The notes under the pieces: generated by a model
What the model was told of the DNA's origin: nothing
What the model saw: the letters and a program-made list of their open reading frames with translations, nothing else
Database searches by the model: none
Assembly (NCBI RefSeq): GCF_016411865.1
Contig: NZ_JAEKJA010000011.1
Span: forward strand, 124,001-188,000
Reading direction: 5' to 3'
Length of the DNA stretch: 64,000 nt
Source of the DNA: Acuticoccus mangrovi
GTDB taxonomy: Bacteria > Pseudomonadota > Alphaproteobacteria > Rhizobiales > Amorphaceae
Made by a program: the position numbers and the translations under genes
Shown here: piece after piece, positions 42,015-51,552 of the stretch
Position numbering within the stretch: the first letter of the stretch is position 1
Layout: each line of letters opens with the position of its first letter

Positions 42015-43255
42015 TGCAGACGGCGCCCGGGCGGCTCGACGAGGACGTCGCCGACCCCGCCGCGATGCTCGACATCGACCTCTTTCCGGCGGCGGGGCGG
42101 ATCGGTCTCGCCGTCTCCGGCGGCGGCGACAGCACCGCGATGGCCGTGCTCGCCGCCGAGGCGCTGCCGACGGAGCGGCTCGCGATCCTCACCGTCGATC
42201 ACGGACTGCGGCCGGACGCCGCCGCCGACGTCACCTTCGTGGAGCGCCTCGGCGCCCGCCTCGGCGTGCCGGTGGCGGCGCTGAAGGTCGACGGTCCGCC
42301 GAGCGGGTCGGTGCAGGCCTGGGCGCGGGCCGAGCGCTATCGCCTCTTCGGCGAGGCGGCGGGCCGGCTGGACCTCGCCGCGATCGCCACCGCCCACACG
42401 CTGGAGGATCAGGCGGAGACGCTGCTCCTGCGCCTCGCGCGCGGCAGCGGGCTCAAGGGGCTCGGCGCGATCCGCCCGGTCGCGCGCCGCGACGGGCTCA
42501 CCATCGTGCGCCCGCTGCTCGGCGTCCGGCGCGAGGCGCTGCGGGCGGCCCTCGTCGCGCGCGGCATCGGCTGGCGGGAGGACCCCTCCAACACCGACCC
42601 CCGCTTCGACCGGGTGGCGATGCGCCGGCTCGCGCCCCGCCTCGCCGCCGTGGGGCTGACCGCGGAGCGCCTCGCCGCCACCGCCGCCCACCTTGCCCGC
42701 GCCGGCGAGGTGATCGAGGCCGACGTCGCCGCCCTCGCGGCGCGGCTGCGGACCGACCGGGCGGGCGCCGTGCGCCTCCCCCTCCCGCTCTGGCGGGCGG
42801 CGCCGGAGGAGGTGCGGTTGCGCGTCCTCGCCGACATGGTGTGCCGGGCGGGCGGACTGCCACAGACGCCGCGTTTCGCCCCGCTCCGCGCCGCCGCCGA
42901 CGCGGTGAGCCGCGGCGTCGGCGCGAGCCTCGGCCGGGCCGCGCTCGCCGTCGCGGCGGACGACATCGTTGCCTGGCGGGAGCCCCGCGCGATCGCGCCG
43001 ATCACCCTCGCAGGCGGCGAGCGCGGGGTGTTCGACGGCCGCTTCAGCGTGGAGCTTGCCCGAGGCTTCCCGCGTGTGAGCATTGCTGCTATCGGGGAAA
43101 GCGTTGCGAAAGCTTGCCCAGCGATCGCGCACCGCCCGGCCATCGCCACGGCACCCGGCATTTTCCTCAACGATCGTCTGGTGCTGGCGCCGACCCTCGG
43201 GGTACGCCGCCGAGATTTCCCGGCCGATGGGGCGATCGTGCGGCCCATGCGCTGA
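42014..43255 (+). CDS. tilS: TilS, tRNA(Ile)-lysidine synthase
   Basis: A 413-residue PP-loop ATPase with AVSGGGDSTAM near 37 (nucleotide binding), TVDHGLRPDAAADV near 70 and ATAHTLEDQAETLLLRLARGSG near 128. The rest is the TilS substrate domain. It adds lysine to C34 of the CAU anticodon so that the tRNA reads AUA. Start ATG 42014 overlaps the cpoB stop by one base. The cpoB-tilS-ftsH order is common in alphaproteobacteria. Confidence 0.92.
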   Translation: MQTAPGRLDEDVADPAAMLDIDLFPAAGRIGLAVSGGGDSTAMAVLAAEALPTERLAILTVDHGLRPDAAADVTFVERLGARLGVPVAALKVDGPPSGSVQAWARAERYRLFGEAAGRLDLAAIATAHTLEDQAETLLLRLARGSGLKGLGAIRPVARRDGLTIVRPLLGVRREALRAALVARGIGWREDPSNTDPRFDRVAMRRLAPRLAAVGLTAERLAATAAHLARAGEVIEADVAALAARLRTDRAGAVRLPLPLWRAAPEEVRLRVLADMVCRAGGLPQTPRFAPLRAAADAVSRGVGASLGRAALAVAADDIVAWREPRAIAPITLAGGERGVFDGRFSVELARGFPRVSIAAIGESVAKACPAIAHRPAIATAPGIFLNDRLVLAPTLGVRRRDFPADGAIVRPMR

Positions 43256-43381
43256 TTCGTCCGATCATGCTGTGGGTCCCACGGTAGTTGGCAGGCGGGA
43301 CGCTTCTTCCTATGTTGATGGAACATCGGCGGCGCGTATTCCGCCTCCCGCGCCTCACAAGGGTGCAACGCAAGGTCCGCT

Positions 43382-45304
43382 ATGAACAATCATTTCCGCA
43401 ATTTCGCGCTGTGGGTGGTGATCGCTCTGCTGCTGATCGCCCTCTTCCAGCTGTTCCAGAATCCGGGGCAGCGGGCGAATCCCTCGGAGATCCCCTATTC
43501 GCAGTTCATCTCCGAGGTGAACAACGGCAACGTTCGCGCCGTAACGATCCAGCAGCGCGAGATTACGGGTCAGTACAATTCCGGTGCCCGCTTCCAGTCC
43601 TACGCGCCGGAAAACGCGAACTACATCGATACGCTCGAGAAGCAGAACGTGCTGATCCGCGCCGAGCCGCCGAACGACGGCATCTCGCTGTGGGGCATCC
43701 TCGCCACCTGGTTCCCGATGCTCCTGATCCTCGGCATCTGGCTCTTCCTCATGCGTCAGATGCAGGGCGGCGGCGCCGGCAAGGCCATGGGTTTCGGCAA
43801 GTCCAAGGCCAAGATGCTGACCGAGGCGCACGGCCGGGTGATGTTCGAGGACGTCGCCGGCGTCGACGAGGCCAAGGAAGATCTTCAGGAAATCGTCGAC
43901 TTCCTGAAGGACCCCTCGCGCTTCCAGAAGCTCGGCGGCAAGATCCCGCGCGGCGTGCTCCTCGTCGGCCCTCCGGGCACCGGCAAGACGCTGCTCGCCC
44001 GCGCCATCGCCGGCGAAGCCAACGTGCCGTTCTTCTCGATCTCGGGTTCGGACTTCGTGGAGATGTTCGTGGGTGTCGGCGCGTCCCGCGTGCGTGACAT
44101 GTTCGAGCAGGCCAAGAAGAACGCCCCCTGCATCATCTTCATCGACGAAATCGATGCGGTGGGCCGTCACCGCGGCGCCGGTCTCGGCGGCGGCAACGAC
44201 GAGCGCGAGCAGACGCTGAACCAGCTGCTGGTCGAGATGGACGGGTTCGAGGCGAACGAGGGCATCATCCTCATCGCCGCGACCAACCGTCCGGACGTGC
44301 TCGACCCGGCGCTCCTGCGTCCCGGCCGCTTCGACCGTCAGATCGTGGTGCCGAACCCCGACCTCGTCGGCCGCGAGAAGATCCTCAAGGTCCACGTGCG
44401 AAAAGTGCCGCTGGCGCCGGACGTGAACCTCAAGGTGCTCGCGCGCGGCACGCCGGGCTTTGCGGGCGCGGACCTTGCCAACCTCGTGAACGAGGCGGCG
44501 CTGCTCGCCGCGCGTCGCAACAAGCGGCTCGTGACGCACCAGGAGTTCGAGGACGCCAAGGACAAGGTGATGATGGGTGCCGAGCGGCGCACCCTCGTCA
44601 TGACCGAGGACGAGAAGAAGCTGACCGCCTATCACGAGGCCGGCCACGCGCTGGTGGCGCTGCACATGCCCGCCTCTGACCCGATCCACAAGGCGACCAT
44701 CATCCCCCGCGGCCGCGCGCTCGGCATGGTGATGCGCCTGCCGGAGCGGGATCAGATCTCGCTCACCCGCGCCAAGTGCAAGGCGGACCTCGCGGTCGCC
44801 ATGGGCGGGCGCGTCGCCGAAGAGCTGATCTTCGGCCACGAGAAGGTCACCTCGGGCGCCTCGGCCGACATCAAGATGGCGACTAAGCTGTCGCGCGCCA
44901 TGGCGACCCAGTTCGGCATGTCGGACGAGCTCGGCCCGCTCCTCTATGGAGAGAACGAGGAGGAGGTGTTCCTCGGCCATTCCGTGGCGCGCAACCAGCA
45001 CGTCTCGGAGAAGACGCAGGAGCTCGTCGACCGCGAGGTGAAGCGCTTCGTGAACGACGGCTACGAGACGGCGATGGCGGTCATCAAGACCAACCTCGAC
45101 GACCTGCACACCATCGCCAAGGGCCTCCTCGAATACGAGACGCTGACGGGCGACGAGATCCGCAACCTTCTGAAGGGCAAGCCGCCGACGCGGGAGAGCA
45201 CGGACGACGAGCCGCCGGCGCGCGCCTCCACCGTGCCGCCGACCGGCGCCTCGCGGCCCCGCCCGCCCGCCGGCGAAGGCGGCTTCGAGCCTCAGCCCTC
45301 CTGA
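43382..45304 (+). CDS. ftsH: FtsH, membrane AAA+ zinc protease
   Basis: A 640-residue FtsH: two membrane segments (about 7-25 and 105-125) around a periplasmic domain, Walker A GPPGTGKT (Lys202), Walker [11 protein letters not shown] near 250, arginine finger region [12 protein letters not shown] near 305, and the zinc protease motif HEAGH at 418. The C-terminal 35 residues are Pro-rich and variable. It degrades misassembled membrane proteins and short-lived regulators. A strong terminator follows. Confidence 0.97.
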   Translation: MNNHFRNFALWVVIALLLIALFQLFQNPGQRANPSEIPYSQFISEVNNGNVRAVTIQQREITGQYNSGARFQSYAPENANYIDTLEKQNVLIRAEPPNDGISLWGILATWFPMLLILGIWLFLMRQMQGGGAGKAMGFGKSKAKMLTEAHGRVMFEDVAGVDEAKEDLQEIVDFLKDPSRFQKLGGKIPRGVLLVGPPGTGKTLLARAIAGEANVPFFSISGSDFVEMFVGVGASRVRDMFEQAKKNAPCIIFIDEIDAVGRHRGAGLGGGNDEREQTLNQLLVEMDGFEANEGIILIAATNRPDVLDPALLRPGRFDRQIVVPNPDLVGREKILKVHVRKVPLAPDVNLKVLARGTPGFAGADLANLVNEAALLAARRNKRLVTHQEFEDAKDKVMMGAERRTLVMTEDEKKLTAYHEAGHALVALHMPASDPIHKATIIPRGRALGMVMRLPERDQISLTRAKCKADLAVAMGGRVAEELIFGHEKVTSGASADIKMATKLSRAMATQFGMSDELGPLLYGENEEEVFLGHSVARNQHVSEKTQELVDREVKRFVNDGYETAMAVIKTNLDDLHTIAKGLLEYETLTGDEIRNLLKGKPPTRESTDDEPPARASTVPPTGASRPRPPAGEGGFEPQPS

Positions 45305-45331
45305 GCCGAGCCGCCCCGACCGACCCCTTTC

Positions 45332-45370
45332 GCGGCCGCCACGCCCACAGCGTGGCGGCCGCTTCGGTTT
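45332..45370 (+). terminator. Intrinsic terminator after ftsH
   Basis: A perfect 13-base stem (45332-45344 / 45350-45362) with a five-base loop, followed by TTCGGTTT. It probably ends the tol-ftsH transcript. Confidence 0.8.
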
Positions 45371-45521
45371 GCAGAGCCCGCCATCGGTGTCGGGCCTCGC
45401 ACCAACTGTCCCGCACGGCGGCTTCGGCCGGCGGCTTCGGCACTGGGGTCCCGCCCACCCCGACGGGGGACGGGCGGCGCTGGACGCTCGCCCCGCGGTG
45501 CCGAGCATGTATTCTGGAGCG

Positions 45522-46088
45522 ATGAGCGATATCGAGGGCATGAAGTTCGGCGCGCTCCCACCCGGGCACGTTCCGGACCTTCTGGCGCCGGGGCTACGGC
45601 TCGTCTTCTGCGGCACGGCGCTCGGGCGCGTCTCGGCGAAACGCCGCGCCTACTACGCCCACCCCGGCAACCTCTTCTGGCGCGCCCTCCACGACACCGG
45701 GCTGACCCCCACCCGCTTCCGCCCGGAGGACTGGCCCCACCTCGTCGAGCACGGCATCGGGCTGACCGATGTGGTGAAGTCCCACTTCGGCAACGATGCC
45801 GAGCTCCCCGTCGAGGCCTTCGACGGAGAGGCCTTGCGCGCCAAGATCCTGCGTTATCGCCCGCACGTCGTCGCCTTCACCTCCAAGAAGGCGGCCTCGG
45901 CCGTGCTGGAGCGCCCGACGGGGCGCATCCCGCTCGGCTTTCAGGCCGAGATAATCGGCGACACGCGCCTCTACGTGCTCACCTCCCCCTCCGGCCAGGC
46001 GCGCGGCTACTGGGACCTCGCCGTGTGGCAGCGCCTCGCCGACGCGGTGTCGCCCGCGGCGGGCGTCCTGCCGGGGCCGGCCGGCTGA
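45522..46088 (+). CDS. Uracil-DNA-glycosylase superfamily protein, Mug-like
   Basis: A 188-residue UDG-fold protein. Family elements are LVFCGTALGRVSAKRRAYYAHPGNLFWRAL near 27-57 and the second motif TSPSGQARGYW near 150 (NPSG in Mug). Mug-type enzymes remove uracil or ethenocytosine opposite G. The first motif is GTALGR instead of GINPG, so the Asn that positions the catalytic water is absent; activity may be different. Start at ATG 45522 follows ctggag; an ATG at 45507 is also possible. It lies between ftsH and glmM. Confidence 0.78.
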   Translation: MSDIEGMKFGALPPGHVPDLLAPGLRLVFCGTALGRVSAKRRAYYAHPGNLFWRALHDTGLTPTRFRPEDWPHLVEHGIGLTDVVKSHFGNDAELPVEAFDGEALRAKILRYRPHVVAFTSKKAASAVLERPTGRIPLGFQAEIIGDTRLYVLTSPSGQARGYWDLAVWQRLADAVSPAAGVLPGPAG

Positions 46089-46191
46089 GAAACGGGGTCG
46101 CGCCCGACCATTCGAGGCATCGCGCCGGTGAGGCGCTGTTGACTCAACCCATGCAGGATCGCTTAGTCCCAATGTGGGTGAGGGTGGAACG

Positions 46192-47538
46192 ATGGCGCGC
46201 AACTATTTCGGCACCGACGGCATCCGCGGCCGTGCCAATGACGGCGTGATGACGCCGGAGATCGCGATGCGCGTGGGGATGGCCACCGGCCTCGCCCTCG
46301 CCAAGGCGGACAGCCGCCAGCGGATCGTCATCGGCAAGGATACGCGTCTGTCGGGCTATATGCTGGAGACCGCGCTGGTGGCGGGCTTCACCGCCGTCGG
46401 ATCCGACGTCTTCCTGCTCGGCCCGATGCCCACCCCCGCGGTGGCAATGCTCACCCGCTCGCTCCGCGCCGACGTGGGGGTGATGATCTCGGCCTCCCAC
46501 AACGCCTTCTACGACAACGGCATCAAGATCTTCGGGGCGGACGGCTACAAGCTCTCCGACGCGATGGAGCTGCGCATCGAGGAGCTGATCGACAGCGACC
46601 TCACGAGCCGCCTCGCGACCGACTCCCGCATCGGCCGCGCCACCCGCCTCGATGGCGTGCGCGACCGCTACGTGGAGTTCGCCAAGCGCACCTTCCCCCG
46701 CCAGCTCTCGCTGGACGGGCTGCGCGTGGTGGTGGACTGCGCCAACGGCGCCGCCTATCGCGTCGCGCCGGACGCGCTCTGGGAGCTCGGCGCCGAGGTG
46801 GTGACGATGGGCGTCAAGCCCGACGGCACCAACATCAACCGAGACTGCGGCTCCACCTCGCTCGACACCATCCGCGCCAAGGTGCTCGAGGTGCGCGCCG
46901 ACATCGGCATCGCCCTCGACGGCGACGCCGACCGCGTCATCATCATCGACGAGAAGGGCAAGGTCGTCGACGGCGACCAGCTCCTCGCCGTGATCGCCGC
47001 CTCCTGGCTGCGCTCGGAGAGACTGAAGCAATCCACCGTCGTCGCCACCGTCATGTCCAATCTGGGGCTCGAGCGCTATCTGGAATCGATCGGCGTGGAG
47101 CTGCTGCGCACGCCGGTGGGCGATCGCCACGTCTCCGAGCGCATGCGTAAGGGCGGCTACAATATCGGCGGCGAGCAGTCCGGCCACATCATCCTGACCG
47201 ACTACACGACCACGGGCGACGGCCTCCTGGCGGCGCTGGAGCTTCTGTCGGTGGTCGCCGAGTCGGGCAAGCGCGTGTCCGAGATCTGCCACCGTTTCGA
47301 GCCGGTGCCGCAGATCCTCAAGAATGTTCGCGTCAACGGTGGGGCGCCACTCGAGAGCGACAAGGTGGCGAGCGCCATCGACGCGGCCAAGGAGCGCCTC
47401 GGCGACGCGGGCCGCCTGCTCATCCGTCCCTCCGGCACCGAGCCCCTCATCCGCATCATGGCGGAGGGCGACGACGCGGGGCTGATCAACGCGCTGGTGG
47501 ACGAGCTCGCGTCCGTCGTGGTCAGCGCGCACGACTGA
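46192..47538 (+). CDS. glmM: GlmM, phosphoglucosamine mutase
   Basis: A 448-residue alpha-D-phosphohexomutase. The N-terminus [15 protein letters not shown], the phosphoserine loop [14 protein letters not shown] near 100, the metal loop [10 protein letters not shown] near 240, the sugar loop GGEQSGHII near 325 and the phosphate loop [10 protein letters not shown] near 415 are all present. It turns glucosamine-6-phosphate into glucosamine-1-phosphate for peptidoglycan and LPS. Start ATG 46192 fits the family; the ribosome-binding site is agggtgga. Confidence 0.96.
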   Translation: MARNYFGTDGIRGRANDGVMTPEIAMRVGMATGLALAKADSRQRIVIGKDTRLSGYMLETALVAGFTAVGSDVFLLGPMPTPAVAMLTRSLRADVGVMISASHNAFYDNGIKIFGADGYKLSDAMELRIEELIDSDLTSRLATDSRIGRATRLDGVRDRYVEFAKRTFPRQLSLDGLRVVVDCANGAAYRVAPDALWELGAEVVTMGVKPDGTNINRDCGSTSLDTIRAKVLEVRADIGIALDGDADRVIIIDEKGKVVDGDQLLAVIAASWLRSERLKQSTVVATVMSNLGLERYLESIGVELLRTPVGDRHVSERMRKGGYNIGGEQSGHIILTDYTTTGDGLLAALELLSVVAESGKRVSEICHRFEPVPQILKNVRVNGGAPLESDKVASAIDAAKERLGDAGRLLIRPSGTEPLIRIMAEGDDAGLINALVDELASVVVSAHD

Positions 47539-47541
47539 GCG

Positions 47542-48111
47542 ATGGACTCCGCAAGCCTCACCTTCGCGCCCGTCGACGCCGCCCGCTTCGCCGACATCGA
47601 GCGCCTCTTCGGCCCCAAGGGCGCCTCCGACGGCTGCTGGTGCCGCTACTGGAGCGATCCCGCCCGCGTCTGGCGGGAGGGGACGGCCGGCGAGCGGCAC
47701 GACGCCTTCGCCGCCGAAGTCGCGAGCGAGGCCCCGGTGGGCCTCATCGCCTATGACGGAGAGACGCCCGTCGGCTGGTGCCGCATCACCCCGCGCGCCG
47801 CCGTGCCGCGCTTCAACACCACGCGTACCGGCCGCCCCGATGGCGACATCGACGACGTGTGGGCCCTTACCTGCTTCTACATCGCCCGGACCTGGCGCGG
47901 ACAGGGATTGATGCGCCGCCTCGCCGAAGAGGCCGTCGCCTACGCCGCCGCGCACGGGGCGCGGGCGGTGGAGGCCGCGCCGATCGAACCCAAGCGGCCG
48001 TTGATGTGGGGCGAAGGCTATGTCGGCATCGCCTCCAGTCTCGCCGCGGCGGGATTCGAGGAGGTGGAGCGGCGCACGCCGATCCGCCCGTTCATGCGCT
48101 ACCGGGTGTAG
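47542..48111 (+). CDS. GNAT-family N-acetyltransferase
   Basis: A 189-residue GNAT protein. The acetyl-CoA-binding segment is ARTWRGQGLMRRLAEEAVAYA near 115-135, preceded by the beta-strand VWALTCFYIA. A Cys-Trp-Cys cluster (DGCWCRYW near 30) occurs near the start and recurs in related proteins of unknown substrate. It begins four bases after glmM and may be cotranscribed. Confidence 0.82.
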   Translation: MDSASLTFAPVDAARFADIERLFGPKGASDGCWCRYWSDPARVWREGTAGERHDAFAAEVASEAPVGLIAYDGETPVGWCRITPRAAVPRFNTTRTGRPDGDIDDVWALTCFYIARTWRGQGLMRRLAEEAVAYAAAHGARAVEAAPIEPKRPLMWGEGYVGIASSLAAAGFEEVERRTPIRPFMRYRV

Positions 48112-48139
48112 CCCGTCCGTCCACAGGGCGAACTTATGG

Positions 48140-48155
48140 TTAATGATCGCTTAAC
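48140..48155 (+). promoter_or_regulatory. CtrA-type binding site (TTAA-N7-TTAAC)
   Basis: TTAA, seven bases, TTAAC: an exact match to the full CtrA box, 57 bases before the ATG of the small exported protein. It stands out from the GC-rich background. Confidence 0.6.
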
Positions 48156-48211
48156 CGTTGCGGCGCACCTTCTGGGAAGCGGCCACCGGCCGGACCCACA
48201 GGAGGGTACCC

Positions 48212-48556
48212 ATGGCGACGACGTTCATGGCGAAGAGGTGGGCGATCGTGTTGTCGGCGCTCGCCATCGGGGCGGGGGCCGCGGCGATCACGCTGCCGAC
48301 CTCGGGCGCCACCCGCCCCGTGCCGAGCGCGGTCGCGGCGTGGAAGAATAATCGGCTCGTCGAGATCGCTTTCCGCGAGGTTGTTTCCGCGCCGACCCCG
48401 GGTATCGCAATCGCTCCGGAGGCGCCGCGGGAGCTTGCCGGAACCGCCGGCCAGACGGAGGCGGCGAGCGTCGCCGCGTGGGCCGACGCGTTCCGCCTGA
48501 CGTCGGCCGCCGTCCCCATGCCGCCGCAAGCCGCGCGCGACCTCGCCGAACAATAG
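48212..48556 (+). CDS. Small exported or membrane-anchored protein, unknown function
   Basis: A 114-residue protein. Residues 8-28 (RWAIVLSALAIGAGAAAITL) form a signal peptide or single membrane anchor; the remainder is Ala/Pro-rich with no recognised domain or cysteine. The ATG at 48212 has a strong aggaggg ribosome-binding site, which supports a real gene and excludes the frame open to 48158. A CtrA-type box upstream suggests cell-cycle control. No homologue family was recognised. Confidence 0.7.
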   Translation: MATTFMAKRWAIVLSALAIGAGAAAITLPTSGATRPVPSAVAAWKNNRLVEIAFREVVSAPTPGIAIAPEAPRELAGTAGQTEAASVAAWADAFRLTSAAVPMPPQAARDLAEQ

Positions 48557-48565
48557 GCTTGCCAT

Positions 48566-48637
48566 CCACCGCCGACAGGCGTAGTGCCGGCGGTGGGACA
48601 CCCCTCCCCAACGAGGGGCGCCTATCTGAGAGGATAG
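48566..48637 (+). ncRNA. serC-type leader RNA
   Basis: Just before serC three stems occur in order: 9 base pairs at 48566-48574 / 48588-48596, 6 pairs at 48601-48606 / 48613-48618, and 5 pairs at 48622-48626 / 48633-48637. The last encloses part of the gagagga ribosome-binding site. Position and form fit the serC motif described upstream of serC-serA in alphaproteobacteria; its ligand is not known. The motif identity is from position and shape, not from alignment. Confidence 0.6.
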
Positions 48638-48641
48638 TTAC

Positions 48642-49808
48642 ATGACGACTGTTGCGATGCCTGGCCGTCGGCCGGGCAATCCCTGTTTTTCGTCCGGACC
48701 GTGCGCCAAGCGCCCCGGGTGGACCCCCGAAGCGCTGGCGGACGCCGCGCTCGGCCGCTCCCACCGCTCCAAGATCGGCAAAGCCAAGCTGAAGGTCGTG
48801 ATCGACAGCACGCGCGCGCTGCTCGGCGTGCCGTCCGACTATCGCATCGGCATCGTGCCGGCGTCGGACACCGGCGCCGTCGAGATGGCGCTGTGGTCGA
48901 TGCTGGGCGCCCGCCCGACGACACTGCTCGCCTGGGAATCCTTCGGCGAGGGCTGGGTCACCGATGTGGTGAAGCAGCTGAAGCTCGACGCCACCGTGCT
49001 CAAGGCGGACTACGGCCGGCTTCCCGACCTCACCAAGATCGACTTCACCAACGACGTCGTCTTCACCTGGAACGGCACCACCTCCGGCGTGCGCGTGCCG
49101 AACGGCGACTTCATCCCCGCCGACCGCGAGGGGCTGACCATCTGCGACGCCACCTCCGCCGCCTTCGCCCAGAAGCTGCCCTTCGACAAGCTCGACGTGG
49201 TGACCTTCTCCTGGCAGAAGGCGCTCGGCGGCGAGGCGGCGCACGGCATCCTCATCCTGTCGCCACGCGCCGTGGAGCGGCTCGAGACCTACACCCCGGC
49301 CTGGCCGCTACCGAAGATCTTCCGCATGACGAAGGGCGGCAAGCTCAACGAGGGCATCTTCAAGGGCGAGACGATCAACACCCCCTCGATGCTCGCCGTC
49401 GAGGACTGCCTCGATGCGCTCGCCTGGGCGGAAAGCCTGCCGGAGACGCTCGCCGAGCGGTCCGACCGCAACCTCGCCGTCCTCGCCGACTGGGTGGCGA
49501 AGACGCCGTGGGTCGACTTCCTCGCCGAGGATCCGGCGACGCGCTCCAACACCTCGGTGTGTCTCAAGGTGGTGGACCCGCGCGTGACGGGGGCCTCGAA
49601 GGACGAGCAGGCCGCCTTCTCCAAGGCGCTCGCCACGCGCCTCGAGGCGGAGGACGCGGCCTACGACATCGCGGCCTATCGCGATGCCCCTCCGGGCTTG
49701 CGGATCTGGGCCGGCGGCACGGTGGAGTCCGCCGATCTCGCCGTGCTGACCGAATGGCTCGACTGGGCCTTCGCCGTCACGCCGAAGCCGCAAGCCGCCG
49801 CGGCCTAA
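48642..49808 (+). CDS. serC: SerC, phosphoserine aminotransferase
   Basis: A 388-residue class-V PLP enzyme of the alphaproteobacterial SerC type: [15 protein letters not shown] near 10, [10 protein letters not shown] near 40, the PLP Lys in [15 protein letters not shown] near 192. It makes 3-phosphoserine from 3-phosphohydroxypyruvate and glutamate. It is first in serC-serA, with the product of SerA as its substrate. Start ATG 48642 lies behind gagagga, part of which is folded in the leader. Confidence 0.95.
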   Translation: MTTVAMPGRRPGNPCFSSGPCAKRPGWTPEALADAALGRSHRSKIGKAKLKVVIDSTRALLGVPSDYRIGIVPASDTGAVEMALWSMLGARPTTLLAWESFGEGWVTDVVKQLKLDATVLKADYGRLPDLTKIDFTNDVVFTWNGTTSGVRVPNGDFIPADREGLTICDATSAAFAQKLPFDKLDVVTFSWQKALGGEAAHGILILSPRAVERLETYTPAWPLPKIFRMTKGGKLNEGIFKGETINTPSMLAVEDCLDALAWAESLPETLAERSDRNLAVLADWVAKTPWVDFLAEDPATRSNTSVCLKVVDPRVTGASKDEQAAFSKALATRLEAEDAAYDIAAYRDAPPGLRIWAGGTVESADLAVLTEWLDWAFAVTPKPQAAAA

Positions 49809-49879
49809 CCCGCCCGACGACAATCGACATTCCTCAAAGGCGCGCGGCCCTCGGCCGCGGCGCCGGAAGAAGCACGCAC

Positions 49880-51466
49880 ATGCCCACCGTTCTCATTTCC
49901 GACAAGCTCTCCCCGACCGCCGTCGACATCTTCAAGGAGCGCGGCGTCGACGTCATCTACGAGCCCGATCTCGGCAAGGACAAGGACGCCCTCCTGAAGG
50001 CCGTCGCCGAGGTGGACGGGCTCGCGATCCGCTCCGCCACCAAGGTGACGGAAAAGGTCCTCGAGGCCGCCAAGAACCTGAAAGTCATCGGCCGCGCCGG
50101 CATCGGCGTCGACAATGTCGACGTGCCCGCCGCCTCCCGCGCCGGCGTGATCGTGATGAACACGCCCTTCGGCAACTCCATCACCACCGCCGAGCACGCC
50201 ATCGCGATGATGTTCGCGGTGTCGCGCCAAATCGCCGCCGCCGACGCCTCCACCCAGGCCGGCAAGTGGGAAAAGAACCGCTTCATGGGCCGTGAGCTGA
50301 CGGGCAAGACCCTCGGCATCATCGGCTGCGGCAACATCGGCTCCATCGTCGCCTCGCGGGGCATCGGGCTGCGCATGCGCGTCATCGCCTTCGACCCGTT
50401 CCTCACCGCCGAGCGAGCCACCGAAATCGGCGTCGAGAAGGTGGAGCTCGACGCCCTCTTCCGCCGTGCCGACGTCATCACGCTGCACACCCCCCTCACC
50501 GAGCGCACCAGGAACATCGTGTCGGAAGACGCGATCGATACGATGAAGGACGGGGCGATCCTCATCAACTGCGCCCGCGGCGGGCTGGTCGACGAGGCGG
50601 CGCTGCGGGCCGCGCTCGACTCCGGCAAGCTCGGCGGTGCGGGCGTCGACGTGTTCTCCGAGGAGCCGGCCAAGGACAACGTGCTGTTCGGCGCGCCCAA
50701 CCTCGTCTGCACCCCGCATCTCGGGGCGGCGACCACCGAGGCGCAGGAGAACGTCGCCCTGCAGGTCGCCGAGCAGATGTCGGACTATCTGATGCGCGGC
50801 GCCGTCTCCAACGCGCTCAACATGCCCTCGATCACCGCCGAGGAAGCGCCGATCCTCACTCCCTTCGTGACGCTCGCCGAGCGGCTCGGCTCGTTCGCGG
50901 GCCAGCTCACCGAGACCGGCATCAAGGGCGTGCGCATCGAGTACGAGGGCGACGTCGCCGAGCTGAACCTCAAGGCGTTGACCGCGGCGGCCGTCACCGG
51001 GCTGATGCGCCCGCTGCTGCAGGACGTCAACATGGTGTCGGCGCCGACCATCGCGCGCGACCGCGGCATCCACGTGGAGGAGGTGCGGCGCGAGCAGCAG
51101 GGCGCCTACGAGAACTATATCCGCCTCACGGTGAAGACCGAGCGGCAGGAGCGCTCCGTCGCCGGCACCGTGTTCTCCGACGGCAAGCCGCGGATCATCC
51201 AGGTGAAGGGCATCAACCTCGACGCCGACTTCGCCCCGAACATGATCTACGTGACGAACCAGGACAAGCCGGGCTTCATCGGCAATATCGGCACGGCGCT
51301 GGGCGAGGCGGGGGTGAACATTGCCAACTTCACCCTCGGCCGCGCCGAGCGCGGGGGCGAGGCGATCTGCCTGATCGAGGTCGACGGCCTGCCCGACCCG
51401 AGCGTGCTCGCCAAGGTCGAGGCGCTTCCCCTCGTCAACCAGGCGAAGGCGCTGAGCTTCGGCTGA
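49880..51466 (+). CDS. serA: SerA, D-3-phosphoglycerate dehydrogenase
   Basis: A 528-residue long-form PGDH. The nucleotide-binding domain shows GIIGCGNIGSIVA near 150; catalytic Arg, Glu and His are in NCARGGLVDE near 233, DVFSEEPAKD near 260 and CTPHLGAAT near 280. An intervening domain (about 315-450) and a C-terminal ACT domain (about 455-528, YVTNQDKPGFIGNIG) give serine feedback in relatives. It performs the first committed step of serine synthesis, 71 bases after serC. Confidence 0.96.
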   Translation: MPTVLISDKLSPTAVDIFKERGVDVIYEPDLGKDKDALLKAVAEVDGLAIRSATKVTEKVLEAAKNLKVIGRAGIGVDNVDVPAASRAGVIVMNTPFGNSITTAEHAIAMMFAVSRQIAAADASTQAGKWEKNRFMGRELTGKTLGIIGCGNIGSIVASRGIGLRMRVIAFDPFLTAERATEIGVEKVELDALFRRADVITLHTPLTERTRNIVSEDAIDTMKDGAILINCARGGLVDEAALRAALDSGKLGGAGVDVFSEEPAKDNVLFGAPNLVCTPHLGAATTEAQENVALQVAEQMSDYLMRGAVSNALNMPSITAEEAPILTPFVTLAERLGSFAGQLTETGIKGVRIEYEGDVAELNLKALTAAAVTGLMRPLLQDVNMVSAPTIARDRGIHVEEVRREQQGAYENYIRLTVKTERQERSVAGTVFSDGKPRIIQVKGINLDADFAPNMIYVTNQDKPGFIGNIGTALGEAGVNIANFTLGRAERGGEAICLIEVDGLPDPSVLAKVEALPLVNQAKALSFG

Positions 51467-51513
51467 GCCGCACAGCCCGCCGGTCCCGCTTCGGGCCACG
51501 CTGCAGACGCCGA

Positions 51514-51550
51514 GGGCGCCGGACCATGGTCCGGCGCCCTTCTTCGTTCG
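51514..51550. terminator. Bidirectional terminator between serA and the DUF4139 gene
   Basis: A perfect 26-base palindrome at 51514-51539 followed by TTCTTCGTT on the plus strand. It lies between two convergent genes and can end both transcripts. Confidence 0.75.
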
Positions 51551-51552
51551 TC

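Noticed and set aside
43355-45616. A 753-residue minus-strand open frame
   Set aside because: It is the antisense shadow of ftsH and has no domain features.
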